A DNA stretch of 64,000 bases from Pseudomonas sp. KUIN-1. Lineage in GTDB: Bacteria; Pseudomonadota; Gammaproteobacteria; Pseudomonadales; Pseudomonadaceae. The notes beneath the pieces were generated by a model. That model saw only the letters and a program-made list of their open reading frames with translations. It did not search any database and was not told where the DNA came from. Below are positions 45,076 through 54,115 of this stretch, in pieces. The stretch's first letter is position 1. Each line of letters begins with the position of its first letter. The stretch covers positions 3,472,001-3,536,000 of the forward strand of contig NZ_AP020337.1 of the NCBI RefSeq assembly GCF_009176725.1. The letters are read 5' to 3'. Both the position numbers and the translations under genes were made by a program.

Positions 45076-45351
45076 TTATTTTTTTGACTTACTGATTACA
45101 TAGTGATCAAGATATTCTTTCAGCGGCTTGGCGGTCCCTAAAACATGAAGCTCTCCAGTTTCCTTATCAATCAGGAATGGTCCGTTTCCAGCCAGTTGAG
45201 CCGACAGGCTCCCTGTCTCCAAATACTCTTTAGATTGATAGCAAAAAAACCATCCCTCAGAGAACTCGCCCTCATGTGTTAGCTGCAAAGCAATCTCAGA
45301 GTCTTTCAAATATTCCTTAGCTCTTTCCAAAGCGTATTCGTAGGTAATCAT
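45076..45351 (-). CDS. YrhB/Imm35-type immunity protein
   Basis: A 91-residue protein: MITYEYALERAKEYLK, then EGWFFCYQSKEYLETGS and FLIDKETGELHVLGT. This matches the small YrhB-like (Imm35) immunity fold. Its ATG overlaps the TAA of the papain-fold toxin by one base (TAATG), so it is the cognate of that toxin. The YrhB/Imm35 assignment is by pattern. Confidence 0.78.
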   Translation of the reverse strand: MITYEYALERAKEYLKDSEIALQLTHEGEFSEGWFFCYQSKEYLETGSLSAQLAGNGPFLIDKETGELHVLGTAKPLKEYLDHYVISKSKK

Positions 45352-45815
45352 TAGTTAGTTCTCAGTAGCTGCAATGTCTTAAAATTACTCATATTTGCCG
45401 GCTTTCCAGTCTGCCCATCGAGATAACGAATAGCCCCATTCTGATTAACCACGTTGAATACATGACCTGGCTGACCTGGACCATAGGAGCCAAACACAAT
45501 CCCACGTGCGCCGTCCCCACCACCAATCATGTGCTGGGTGATGGTTTCGAGTGAAGACACACCGCTAAACTTAGCTCCATATTGCTTCTCCAGCACGGTC
45601 AACGGAACACCCTTGGTGGAGTTTATCGGTAATGCAGATGCTGGATTACCTGCCAGTGTTGCATCAGTAGCAATTGAACAATTAACGCAGTTATGAGTTC
45701 GCCCAGCGTCTGGATACCTGGATTGACGTTCCTTATTGAACCCGCAGTTTCGTCCGCAACCCCTGTCGCTTTCGCACTTTCCCGCCTTATATAAACCGAA
45801 GTTTCCAATAATCAT
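45351..45815 (-). CDS. Papain-fold glutamine deamidase-type toxin cassette
   Basis: About 154 codons, open but without a usual start, because its 5' end merges with the end of the preceding immunity gene. The domain has the three catalytic parts of the toxin glutamine deamidase (papain fold toxin 1) group: Cys in HNCVNCSIATDATL, His in GQPGHVFNVV and Asp in IRYLDGQTG. Relatives modify or cleave host proteins at Gln. It is followed by its Imm35-type immunity gene. Lacking a carrier, it is a silent module. Confidence 0.78.
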   Translation of the reverse strand: MIIGNFGLYKAGKCESDRGCGRNCGFNKERQSRYPDAGRTHNCVNCSIATDATLAGNPASALPINSTKGVPLTVLEKQYGAKFSGVSSLETITQHMIGGGDGARGIVFGSYGPGQPGHVFNVVNQNGAIRYLDGQTGKPANMSNFKTLQLLRTN

Positions 45816-46371
45816 TGCCCGCCACTATCCAGTAGCGCTCGCGAGCAGGGATTAAAAAGCTAAAATCAAAGCATTCAGCAGTCCAGTCCGGATAAGCTAG
45901 ACTTTCATGAACACGCACATCATCCACATGCATAAAAATTTTTCTGTCGAAATTTATGTAGAACTTGGGAAACCTAGAGTGAATGATATTAGCCTTTTTA
46001 AATAGTACTGGGGACAAGCCCTCACCGGTTAAAAAATAATGTTCAGCCTTTTCAAAAACCTCATAATCCGCTTCTATAAAGTTTTTCAAATCGCTTGAAG
46101 TAAGAATCTTTTCACTTGAATCATCTAGATACTGGAGAAAATTTTCCGAAGTCAGTTTCAGAATACCGCCCCTGAAACTTTTGCAAGACTGCTCGTATTG
46201 CTCCTGGGTTATATCTCCATCTTCAAGATAGGCACGATAGTCTTTTTCCGCGTCAAGAGAGAAATTATACTTCTCATCTATTACCCAATAACATTTTCCA
46301 GAATGTACAAAAAAGCATATACTTCTCTCTCCATTCCAAAGATCATCAAAAACTGCCTGGTTTACCTTCAT
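45787..46371 (-). CDS. Probable immunity protein (194 aa)
   Basis: An intact 194-residue acidic protein (VNQAVFDDLWNGERSICFF, ITQEQYEQSCKSFRGG, ending YWKLRFI). Its ATG overlaps the stop of the VENR-type toxin by 4 bases (ATGA). No family name is recognised; the position makes it the CdiI of that toxin. Its own 3' end is reused as the start of the next toxin cassette in another frame. Confidence 0.72.
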   Translation of the reverse strand: MKVNQAVFDDLWNGERSICFFVHSGKCYWVIDEKYNFSLDAEKDYRAYLEDGDITQEQYEQSCKSFRGGILKLTSENFLQYLDDSSEKILTSSDLKNFIEADYEVFEKAEHYFLTGEGLSPVLFKKANIIHSRFPKFYINFDRKIFMHVDDVRVHESLAYPDWTAECFDFSFLIPARERYWIVAGNDYWKLRFI

Positions 46372-47006
46372 TGCTTGAACTCCTTGAAAAATTCATCCTG
46401 TGTATAAACACGTGCGTTACTCGAGTTCTTTTCGAGTAGCGACTCCCAAACCTTGGGTAGCTCGAGGGAGTAGCCGGGCTGGTCTTTGTCTACCCTCTTA
46501 GGTGCATCAGGATCCTTTGTCATACCAGCAACAGGCCGCTGAGGAACTACTCTGTCCATAATTTCCTTATGAAGGCCAGCATCAACGTCAAAAACCACTA
46601 CAGAGCCATCAGGTCGCTTATTCGTCAAGTAGTACGTAGCGTGCTCAGCATTACCAACACTTACGCAAATTTGCCCTGCGCAACCTGGGTTGATGGTGAT
46701 GGTTCCATCCTCATTGGCAGTAATACGGTTCTGACTGGTCTTAGTGCCAGATCCGCCGCCCTCAACCCTGAAGTAGGTGACAGGTTCTGGAGAACCTCCT
46801 TTTGCACTCCCGACGATTACGTTCCTATCAACTAAAATCCCCGCTTCATTATCAGCCTGTCCCGCTAGTGAAACAGGGTCTTTGGCGACTGTCTCTTTGC
46901 TTGTTACAGATGTGCCTTTGGGAAGGTACGTCCCTGCAAGCACTGCTGTCAATGCTTGAGCCGTCATGGCGAAATTGTATCGGTTTTCGACTTCTTGGCG
47001 ACTTAA
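46368..47006 (-). CDS. Orphan CdiA-CT toxin with VENN-like boundary, cut by an IS
   Basis: The frame is open from the IS5-type element edge and reads SRQEVENRYNFAMTAQAL, a VENN-like pretoxin boundary where CdiA C termini are exchanged. It continues TYLPKGTSVTSKETV and the toxin part YFRVEGGGSGTKTSQ, INPGCAGQICVSVGN, VVVFDVDAGLHKEIMD. An ATG 13 codons in could give a 199-residue protein. The toxin family is unassigned. The carrier upstream of the boundary was lost at the insertion. Confidence 0.7.
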   Translation of the reverse strand, partial: LSRQEVENRYNFAMTAQALTAVLAGTYLPKGTSVTSKETVAKDPVSLAGQADNEAGILVDRNVIVGSAKGGSPEPVTYFRVEGGGSGTKTSQNRITANEDGTITINPGCAGQICVSVGNAEHATYYLTNKRPDGSVVVFDVDAGLHKEIMDRVVPQRPVAGMTKDPDAPKRVDKDQPGYSLELPKVWESLLEKNSSNARVYTQDEFFKEFKQ

Positions 47007-48200
47007 GGAAGGTCTGAAGTAGCCGGATGTTTTCCGGCTACCGAGTCCTCAGCACTTTTCAAAAAACGATGCATGTCGAAATTTGCTCAATTTTCTTCGT
47101 TTTTCAGCTCTTTCGGCCGCTGCAAAGCCCTTTGCAGTAACCATTTCCTGCATTACACGCGCACCTCTCCTGCGCTCGCCAACAAATGTCGGCGGGCCAT
47201 CCACAGGTTTGACAGGGCGAACAACGTCACCATCTGCGCGGTGTTCTTGGCCAAGCCCCGAAAGCGCACTTTTTCATAGCCAAACTGGCGTTTGATTACC
47301 CGAAACGGATGCTCGACCTTGGCGCGAACCTGGGCCTTGGCCTTCTCGATTTTGCGGATCGCCTTGTACAAAACATTGCGTTTCCCGTGTTTTTTGTAAG
47401 TGCTACGGCGGGCGGCAATCTGCCAAATGACCTTGCGCCCAGTATGTTCTTCGCGCTTCTCTACCCCGGTGTAACCTGCGTCGGCGCAGACTACGTTTTC
47501 CTCGCCGTGCAGCAGTTTGGCAACCTGCGTGACGTCTGCCACATTGGCCGCTGTTACTACCACGCTGTGCACCAGGCCTGACTCGTCGTCGGCGCCGATG
47601 TGAGCCTTGGCGCCGAAATAGTACTGGTTACCTTTCTTGGTTTGATGCATCTCAGGGTCGCGTTTGCCATCTTTGTTCTTGGTCGAACTGGGCGCGTGAA
47701 TCAGCGTGGCATCGACGATGGTGCCTTGACGCAACGACAAGCCACGGTCGCCCAGATAACCATTAATTACGCCGAGAATTCCAGTCGCCAACTCGTGCTT
47801 TTCCAGCAGACGACGGAAGTTGAGAATGGTGGTTTCGTCTGGAATGCGCTCCAGGCTCAGGCCTGAAAACTGACGCAGGATGGTCGTCTCATACAGTGCT
47901 TCTTCCATCGCCGGATCGCTGTAGCCGAACCAGTTCTGCATCAGATGAACACGCAGCATCGCCATCAGTGGGTAGGCGGGACGGCCACCTTCTCCTTTTG
48001 GATAATAGGGCTCAATCAGGGCAATCAAACCTTTCCAGGGCACCACCTGATCCATCTCGATCAGGAACAATTCCTTACGGGTCCGCTTGCGCTTGCCGGC
48101 GTATTCGGCGTCGGCGAAGGTCATCTGTTTCATCATCGAAAAGCTCGGCGACTGGTGTCCGGAGATTTTGCCAAATTAGGAAGTCTTTTTCAGAGTTTCC
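47007..48200. mobile_element. IS5-type insertion sequence
   Basis: 1194 bases, the usual size of IS5 group elements. The ends begin GGAAGGTCTGAAG and, read inward from the other end, GGAAACTCTGAAA, imperfect terminal inverted repeats. One transposase gene fills it. The flanks are TTAA on the left and TTAG on the right, both fitting the YTAR-like target but not identical, so a clean 4-bp duplication is not present. It lies in the CDI array. Confidence 0.88.
47153..48136 (-). CDS. IS5-family transposase
   Basis: A 327-residue DDE transposase. It has FLIEMDQVVPWKGLIALIEP near the N terminus, the first catalytic Asp in GTIVDATLIHAPSSTKN, the second in VVCADAGYTGVEKR, and the C-terminal Y..R..E region in RVIKRQFGYEKVRFRG. 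It appears intact, so the element may be mobile. It is transcribed on the minus strand like the CDI genes. Confidence 0.95.
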   Translation of the reverse strand: MMKQMTFADAEYAGKRKRTRKELFLIEMDQVVPWKGLIALIEPYYPKGEGGRPAYPLMAMLRVHLMQNWFGYSDPAMEEALYETTILRQFSGLSLERIPDETTILNFRRLLEKHELATGILGVINGYLGDRGLSLRQGTIVDATLIHAPSSTKNKDGKRDPEMHQTKKGNQYYFGAKAHIGADDESGLVHSVVVTAANVADVTQVAKLLHGEENVVCADAGYTGVEKREEHTGRKVIWQIAARRSTYKKHGKRNVLYKAIRKIEKAKAQVRAKVEHPFRVIKRQFGYEKVRFRGLAKNTAQMVTLFALSNLWMARRHLLASAGEVRV

Positions 48201-48306
48201 TTAGCTTTTTAGATCACTATACAGCCGCTTAAAACCTCATAAAAATTTTATGTATTTAAAAATCATAACATGAGCTATAACTCTCCAAAGGAATAACTGG
48301 CAGCCA

Positions 48307-48965
48307 TTATTTGGAAATATAAGGAAACTTGATATTTACTTGAAAACCATGCATCCAAGCGATTTTAGAATAAATGACTGCAAACGTTGAAATCAGCCCA
48401 TCTGTGTAACCGTTCTCGCTACCAGCTCGTGAGGAGAGAAACTTAGGAGAAACTATTACCTCAATTGCCTTTGACATTTTATCTGTCTTCCCTGATGCAA
48501 GGGCAGAGTAAAATTCCAAATCAGGCACATACTTTCTTAATGAAACGGACGGAGAGCTCAAAAAAATCCCACATCTTTCTTTTAATTTATCCCACTCGCC
48601 TCTGATCGCTAAAATCACTTGACAGGCAACAAATTCTATATGCTTCGGACTTTCAGCCCTACCAAGATTAAAAGCGCTATCATTCTCCTCAGAAAACCAC
48701 TTTACCAAGCTGTAGTCATCGGACAACAGACCGGTTCCAGTTTGCGCATACCACTTAGTGCTCGGAGATGTCGTGATATCAGCGATCGCGTCAACAATCT
48801 TATCTCCTGACGAATCTTTAGGAAAAACTGTCCCCCTTCCTGCCCTGGCCCCATATGTCCACCAGTGCCTGGCTTATCACCGTACAGAATATGTTGCTTT
48901 GCTTCAGGGGAAGTAATGTCAACGTAGTCCTTTCCAAGTCCTTTTGAACCAAGCTGACTGACCCT
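48307..48965 (-). pseudogene. EndoU-toxin remnant fused in frame to a truncated immunity protein
   Basis: Directly after the preceding immunity stop the frame reads VSQLGSKGLGKDYVDIT, then HILYGDKPGTGGHMGPG, the start of a CdiA-type EndoU nuclease with its GGH. A one-base loss in a G run shifts the frame, which continues GTVFPKDSSGDKIVDAI and TTSPSTKWYAQTG. Then, without a break, it runs into LLSDDYSLVKWFSEEND and the rest of an about 139-residue immunity protein that has no ATG of its own. The end of the toxin and the start of the immunity gene are deleted. Confidence 0.75.
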
Positions 48966-49355
48966 TTATTTTTTATAACTTCGCCACATTTCATTTAAAA
49001 CAATTAACACCCTAGAATAAATCAGCAACTGAACTTCAAAAACCACAACACTCTCCGAAAGATGAATCTCCAAAGGAATTGAAATATTGACATTCTGGTT
49101 CGCCGAAGCCTGCGAAAACACCGCCGCAGATAGATGACTAGTAATCTTTAATATATCAGAGTAAAGAGCACCAACATTTTTTTCCTTAAACTTTATAGCT
49201 ACGCCTTTTTCAAAAATCTTTAAGGTACAGCCATCTAAATAAATTTCATATACCCCCTGACCCATTTCGAGGCCACTACTGAGAGGTATATAGCCTCCAT
49301 AACCAGACACATTGAGGCTTTTCAGATGCTTGCTCACTGAATTTGGATGGCTCAC
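48966..49355 (-). CDS. Probable immunity protein (129 aa)
   Basis: A 129-residue protein with a GTG start that overlaps the stop of the upstream toxin cassette by one base. It is beta-rich (YEIYLDGCTLKIFEKGVAI, SIPLEIHLSESVVVFEVQ) and ends RSYKK. The next cassette starts at the codon after its stop. No family is recognised; its position makes it the cognate CdiI of the 49355-49747 toxin. Confidence 0.72.
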   Translation of the reverse strand: MSHPNSVSKHLKSLNVSGYGGYIPLSSGLEMGQGVYEIYLDGCTLKIFEKGVAIKFKEKNVGALYSDILKITSHLSAAVFSQASANQNVNISIPLEIHLSESVVVFEVQLLIYSRVLIVLNEMWRSYKK

Positions 49356-49747
49356 TACTTTAGCCCCTTCAAAAAATTTCTAAGTCCTTCTTTGGTAGCC
49401 GGAAAACTAAAAGAGAATTTCTCGCCCACTTTCCCGGCCCCTAATGCTGCGCCTTCCTCTGACGCGTAATAAACTTTAAGGGTGAATGTCTTGGCTCCTT
49501 GAGACTGAGTATATTCTAGGAGTTTTTTAAGCGGCCCCACTAATTCTGAAGCCCCGTCCGGACCATAGCCCATAAAACCTTTCCATGTACCTACAGCAAA
49601 GTCGTCAAATATAACCTCACCGGCCTTCATCGTCACTTTCGGGGAGTATATGGTTCCGACTCCGTTAGCAGCATTAAATGAAACCTTCCCAAGATCGGTC
49701 GCCACAGGCAAGGTCGCTTTTGCACCAACTCCAACTGCCAAATAGCA
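49355..49747 (-). CDS. Orphan CdiA-CT toxin cassette (unassigned)
   Basis: About 130 codons open from the end of the preceding immunity gene: CYLAVGVGAKATLPVATD, then AGEVIFDDFAVGTWKGF and a C-terminal TFTLKVYYASEEGAALG, ending LRNFLKGLK. There is no usual start codon, so it is a silent tip waiting for recombination. The toxin family is unknown to me. The immunity gene overlaps its stop. Confidence 0.66.
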   Translation of the reverse strand, partial: CYLAVGVGAKATLPVATDLGKVSFNAANGVGTIYSPKVTMKAGEVIFDDFAVGTWKGFMGYGPDGASELVGPLKKLLEYTQSQGAKTFTLKVYYASEEGAALGAGKVGEKFSFSFPATKEGLRNFLKGLK

Positions 49748-49749
49748 GT

Positions 49750-50136
49750 TTAGATTTCAACCTCCTGAATTACTCCCACCGTTGGTTTCAGCTTAATAAA
49801 ATCCAACCACGCTAATAGTGCCATTTCAAATGAATCGATAGCAATTAGCTCGAAGTAACTTTCATCATGGAGTGAATAGATTTTTACATGTTCTTTAGTC
49901 AATTCAGCCCCCCAGGCATCGCGACTCCAGTCTACAAAATCAACCTTATCATCCTTAACTAATCTTGTTCTATCCAGCCCCTCATCCAACCACGGCACAG
50001 TGTCTAAAAATAATTGCCCGCCATCATCAGTTAAGAGGCACGCTAGCGGGCTAACGCCATCTCTGTTGACCATGTTTGAACTACAACCCGGCGAAAGAGC
50101 TCCTGCTGACTCTTCCCATGAAAAATGCAATTTCAT
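49750..50136 (-). CDS. Probable immunity protein for the EndoU module
   Basis: About 128 residues, ATG at 50136 with AGGTG upstream, starting 9 bases after the EndoU toxin stop. It has NMVNRDGVSPLACLLTDDGG and FELIAIDSFEMALLAWLDF, ending QEVEI. No family is recognised. Its cognate toxin in position is the EndoU domain immediately upstream. Confidence 0.74.
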   Translation of the reverse strand: MKLHFSWEESAGALSPGCSSNMVNRDGVSPLACLLTDDGGQLFLDTVPWLDEGLDRTRLVKDDKVDFVDWSRDAWGAELTKEHVKIYSLHDESYFELIAIDSFEMALLAWLDFIKLKPTVGVIQEVEI

Positions 50137-50145
50137 TTTATGCAC

Positions 50146-52827
50146 CTAAAGCTTTGGATAGACGGTAGTTTTCGGACTCATATATCCCTCGACTTGGACA
50201 CCGCTAGGGGTTGTTCCGGTCCACTTATTTCCGACAACTGTTCTATTTTGGAAGGCTCCATCCACTTCAACTTTTATTCGATCTGCGGTCCAAGAATCGG
50301 GAAACAGTGTAGAGATGCCTCCATTATTCGTCTTGGGCAAGAATTGCCCTGGATTGGCTGGATCTGCCACCTGAATCCTAGCGCTATAAACACCTTGCGC
50401 ATTTGGTATCGAAGCTGTCCCAGGGATCACTTGAACATCCCCCGTCACTGTTGAGTGCCCACCAACAACATTACCATTTGGTTTTACTTCAGCGCTCAGT
50501 ATATGACCATCAAAATCAATCGGGGCATTAACTTTGCCTACAGATAGTGAGGCCTGTGCGTTGAGATCAACTGTGCCATTTGGAATTGCTTTTGCACCTG
50601 CCCCAAAAGCATCCAACAGAAGCTTACCAGCTCCCCGTAAAATAATCGCCTCTGCGACCGAAGCAGCAGCGTTGATGGCCATCGCCGCCAGCGCACTTTC
50701 ATCTGGCGTTTTGCTCGCCGGGTTGAACGAGCTGAGTACCCGTTGTCCCTCGGTTGAAACATAAGGCTGAGTGATAGCGCCAGCAGACTCTGCAGCGTTG
50801 TTAAACGACAAGGTTGCAAGTCCACCGAGGGCCGCAGGAGCCAGGCAGCCTATGATAGAAGCACATCCTGGCAGGGTTATGACGGCTCCAACCGCCGAAG
50901 TCCCTCCAATGTAGGTGTTCACGCTGGTATCAATGACAGCACCGGCCCGCGTAACCGCTTCATCATGCCGACTGATAAAGTCGTCAGCACTGTCAATGTA
51001 GCCGTAGTCAAACTGACCTGTTGCCTTGAGATCAGCCAATTCACGGGTATAGCCAGCTCCCTTGGCTTCAAGAGCTTTCAGTCCTTCGTAGTTTTTATCC
51101 GAGGTAGGTACAGAGGTGCTGCAATGGACCAAGGCGCAGGCGGCGGCATCTAACCTTTCAGCACGATCCGGATTTTCATTACGCGCTTTTTCAAGCTCCA
51201 TCGCAGCCGGTTCATGTAACCCCTTGTTGTATTGCGTAGCGTTCCTAGCTACCCAACTACCCTTCTCAATCGAGCTGGCATCAGCGTCTTTCTGAGTGGC
51301 CGCAGCCAGAGCGCCGACTATCTGAGAACTCATGGTCAGAAGGTTTTTATTACCGTTGACCAGACTATTCAGGTGTCCAACCAAAGCTTCGTTAGCTCCT
51401 GCAGCCAACGCTCCCGTTCTAAAATCTCCGCCTGTAGCCTTTGACAGCAGACCTCCCACCATCGCGTGAATGATGACCTTGGGAGGCGTACCTTCCGCAA
51501 AATTGCCATAGGTATAGTCACCCACTGCATTGAAACTCGCCGCCGCCAAGGTATTGAACAACGCAGTCTTGAGTGCATCACTGCCACTGCCGCCCTTGCC
51601 AAGAGCATTACTCAGTAACGTAGACGTCCCGTTCTGCAGAACCTGATTACCAGCAAACTGACCCACGCCTTCCCAAGTCGAGAGTTTGGCTCCAACGATC
51701 TTGCCGGTGTTCGGATCACTATGAGTACCCGTCAAACCATCAAAATACGCAGCCGTCAGACCCGCCGTCACGCCTGAGATGGCATACCCTTTTATGGCAT
51801 CGGATGACGTTACATCTTTAAATACCGCCCCAAGGTTTCCGCGGTTATTAATAACACTGACCGTTGCGTTGGTAGCGGCTCCAGCCGCAATAGCGCCTGC
51901 GCCCGCAGAGAGAAACGTTGCCGTACCTGCACTCATCGTTCCGGCCGTGACTGCTGCCCCTGTCGATGCACCTACCGCGCTCATTGCCATAGGCCCCACA
52001 ACAGCAGCCATGATAATCGCGATGACAATTTGCGAGGCTGGACCAAGACCGGAGTTGCTGTACTTGAAGGAGTCGTGAATTTCCTTCACCTGCCGCCAGT
52101 CCACGTCACCGCGTTTTTCAGCATCCTTGAGCCAGGCCAGTTGCGGATCGGCCTTGACCATTGCATCGATGCTCTGGGTGACCGTTTGTTGATCAACCTG
52201 CTTGATATCGATCTGCAGTCCATTGACGGCTTTAATGGTTACTTCACCGGCGGCAACCAGTTCGCTCTGGCGTAAGGTCTCGTCGGTATTACCTTTACCT
52301 TTGGAGGAAACCCAAAAGGCGTTGTTGTCACTTTTCTCATGACTCTCCTGATGCAGATCCTTCACGCCCTCAAACGTAACCGCACCACCACTTTGAATCG
52401 TCAGGTCCTTACCGCTCTCCAGCTTCGCGGCTTGGTACTTCTGATCACCGCCACTCGACAGCAACAGGTCGCCACCGGTAGTAATTTCGCTACCGACGTT
52501 TTTCACATCGGTCACTTCGTCACGCTGAGTTTTCTTCGCGCCGAAGCTGCCTTTTTTCTTCATGTCGTACAGCGAATAATCACTGTCCTGCGCAGCAAGA
52601 ATGTCCAGATTCTCACCGGCTACTAGATACGCCTCTTTACCGGCCGTAATACGGCTGGAGATCACGGAGAGGTTCTGTCCGGCCTGCAAGGCAACGCTAC
52701 CCCCGGCATCAAGATCGGAGGAAACCTGGCTGACGTGGTCTTACTGACGGGTCAGTTTCTTGCTTTTCGACAGGGAGTGTTCTTCGTCCGCCGCAGAGCT
52801 GATGGTGAGGTTTTCGGTCGCGGCCAT
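50146..52827 (-). pseudogene. cdiA: Displaced CdiA C-terminal fragment ending in an EndoU toxin
   Basis: A minus-strand piece of the CdiA carrier beginning MAATENLTISSAADEEHS, with a TAA 28 codons later (GAA in the sister copy). It is then open for 847 codons: FHA-2 repeats (SRITAGKEAYLVAGENLDIL), the hydrophobic pretoxin domain (AAVVGPMAMSAVGASTGAA), the boundary ARNATQYN near residue 480, then a specific C terminus. The tip (about residues 725-847) is EndoU-like: HILSAEVKPNGNVVGGHS, STLFPDSW, TTVYPK. It lacks all secretion parts, so it cannot work alone; it would act only by recombining with a full CdiA. Internal starts could express the toxin. Confidence 0.85.
51721..52617. repeat. 897-bp direct repeat, copy A
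   Basis: Matches 56292-57188 with constant offset 4571, about twenty mismatches by eye and none seen in the last 300 bases. It covers the FHA-2 end and the start of the pretoxin domain. On both sides the two carriers diverge sharply, so this is a block kept alike by recent recombination. Confidence 0.9.
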
Positions 52828-52830
52828 CCT

Positions 52831-53119
52831 TCAACTATCCGTGGTCAATATCTTTACAAACTTTTCAAACGCCTGAGAAACAGATTCTTTTTCTTCTGGA
52901 GAAAGCAATACATTCATAACCTGACCACCAAGAGTACAGTCATATATATCAATACCCACCCATCCTTCAGACTAAAACTCTACAACTCCTAGTTTGTTAA
53001 AACCGTCTAACTCTATCCTTTTTAAAGTCACGAAAATCTTCATCAGCAAATGATGAGTACTCTAGAGAAAAACCCTTCAAAAGTGGTTTTACGCTTTCAT
53101 TAAACCAAGCGCAACTCAT
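52831..53119 (-). pseudogene. Broken immunity gene
   Basis: Starts MSCAWFNESVKPLLKGF and continues SLEYSSFADEDFRDFKK. A one-base shift after RV gives DGFNKLGVVEF, then a TAG where TGG (W) fits, then SEGWVGIDIYDCTLGGQ to a stop just before the next carrier fragment. It is the immunity partner of the TreTu-like remnant and is inactive as it stands. Confidence 0.72.
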
Positions 53120-53199
53120 AAGCCCCCTCACTTCCTATCTAGAATTTCAATATTCTTGATCGCCGGAAGACACTCGCCACCCTACTTATTAAGCAAGAA

Positions 53200-53519
53200 C
53201 TATTGTGACTTACCTGCATCAGGGCCAATCATTTTAGACCAGCCATCTTTCCCGCCTTGAAACAGTCTATTAGCTGGAACAGCAAATTCAACATAGACAG
53301 AGCCTTTGGGTGCAGCCGCTTTAAAGTCGGCGATGCCATTAGTCGAGATAAAGGTTTGTCCTCCACAGCCTTGCACCACTTTATTTGTATTTTGCATCTG
53401 CGCCAGCTCATCAGGAGACATCCACCTTTACACGAGTCATGCTGACATCGCTGATCACGTTGGTTTCGCCAAGCTTTAACGGAGAGCTGACTTTTGCTTT
53501 TTCACCTAAAACGCTAATA
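53200..53519 (-). pseudogene. Frameshifted TreTu/ADP-ribosyltransferase-like toxin tip
   Basis: The frame after the immunity stop gives SVLGEKAKVSSPLKLGE and SMTRVKVDV, then a stop. A one-base correction joins MSPDELAQMQNTNKVVQ, CGGQTFISTNGIADF and YVEFAVPANRLFQGGKD to the end GKSQ. The F(I/V)STN motif with a following YVEF strand fits the TreTu / ART type of toxin tips. It has no carrier and a frameshift, so it is dead. The call is tentative. Confidence 0.62.
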
Positions 53520-53774
53520 CTATTCGTAAATCTTAGATGCAAACAATATTTTTGCAAATGTCTGCCAACTAGGGATGAGGGCTTCCTCATCTCCAGAGTT
53601 AAGTGCATAGAAATTCATTGCTCGAACTCAAGCTTCCATTGCATCCAAAAACCTTTCCAGCGTAGGGTTTTCCCATTCACCTGAATTCAACTCCAAATCC
53701 TCCCTAAGCCCACAAATAAAATCTGCAAACTCATCTCTTGTTTTAACGCTCTCAATCACCTTATCTAAATCCAT
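53520..53774 (-). pseudogene. DUF7660-like immunity gene with internal TGA
   Basis: Reads MDLDKVIESVKTRDEFADF, GEWENPTLERFLDAMEA, a TGA, VRAMNFYALNSGDEEAL and SWQTFAKILFASKIYE. The ends match DUF7660-type small proteins, in which EAW at the break is expected, so a single TGG to TGA change made the stop. It is the most proximal gene downstream of the terminator of the CdiA 54648-58502 operon. Its original toxin partner is missing. Confidence 0.75.
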
Positions 53775-53914
53775 AAGTCACCTATTTACAAACCCCGCGA
53801 ATACAAATTATAGAACCGTTGTTTGGTGTAGTCATCTTCCTTCCAATTTCCTTGGCTATTTCGGCCTCGATGGCGGGAACGATTTTGATGGGCACGCTGT
53901 CTGCAGATTCAGCT

Positions 53915-54013
53915 AGAATTCGGCGATTATCTAAACAATTGGAGGCCATTGACCAACTACCCAAGAGTCAACAGAAATTCGTTGCGCAGATGCTTGATGC
54001 CCTGATCGCTTAG
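53915..54013 (+). pseudogene. Vestige of an XRE-type regulator, C-terminal end
   Basis: On the plus strand, SKQLEAIDQLPKSQQKFVA and QMLDALIA then a stop, the typical C-terminal tail of small phage-type HTH regulators. The HTH part is absent, so only the last 33 codons remain. It lies between two CDI modules and points to insertion of foreign DNA there. Confidence 0.6.
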
Positions 54014-54059
54014 GCCACGACTAAAGTGAGCAGCGACGGACGGGAGGTTTTGCAGTAAG

Positions 54060-54091
54060 CAGATAAAACAACACCGGCACGAGGCCGGTGT
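54060..54091 (-). terminator. Terminator of the CdiA/CdiI operon
   Basis: On the minus strand ACACCGGC and GCCGGTGT form an 8-bp stem with a 5-base loop, followed by TGTTTTATC, starting 25 bases after the immunity stop. It separates this operon from the silent modules downstream. Confidence 0.82.
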
Positions 54092-54115
54092 CAGATCAAC
54101 TCGAACCCCTACACA

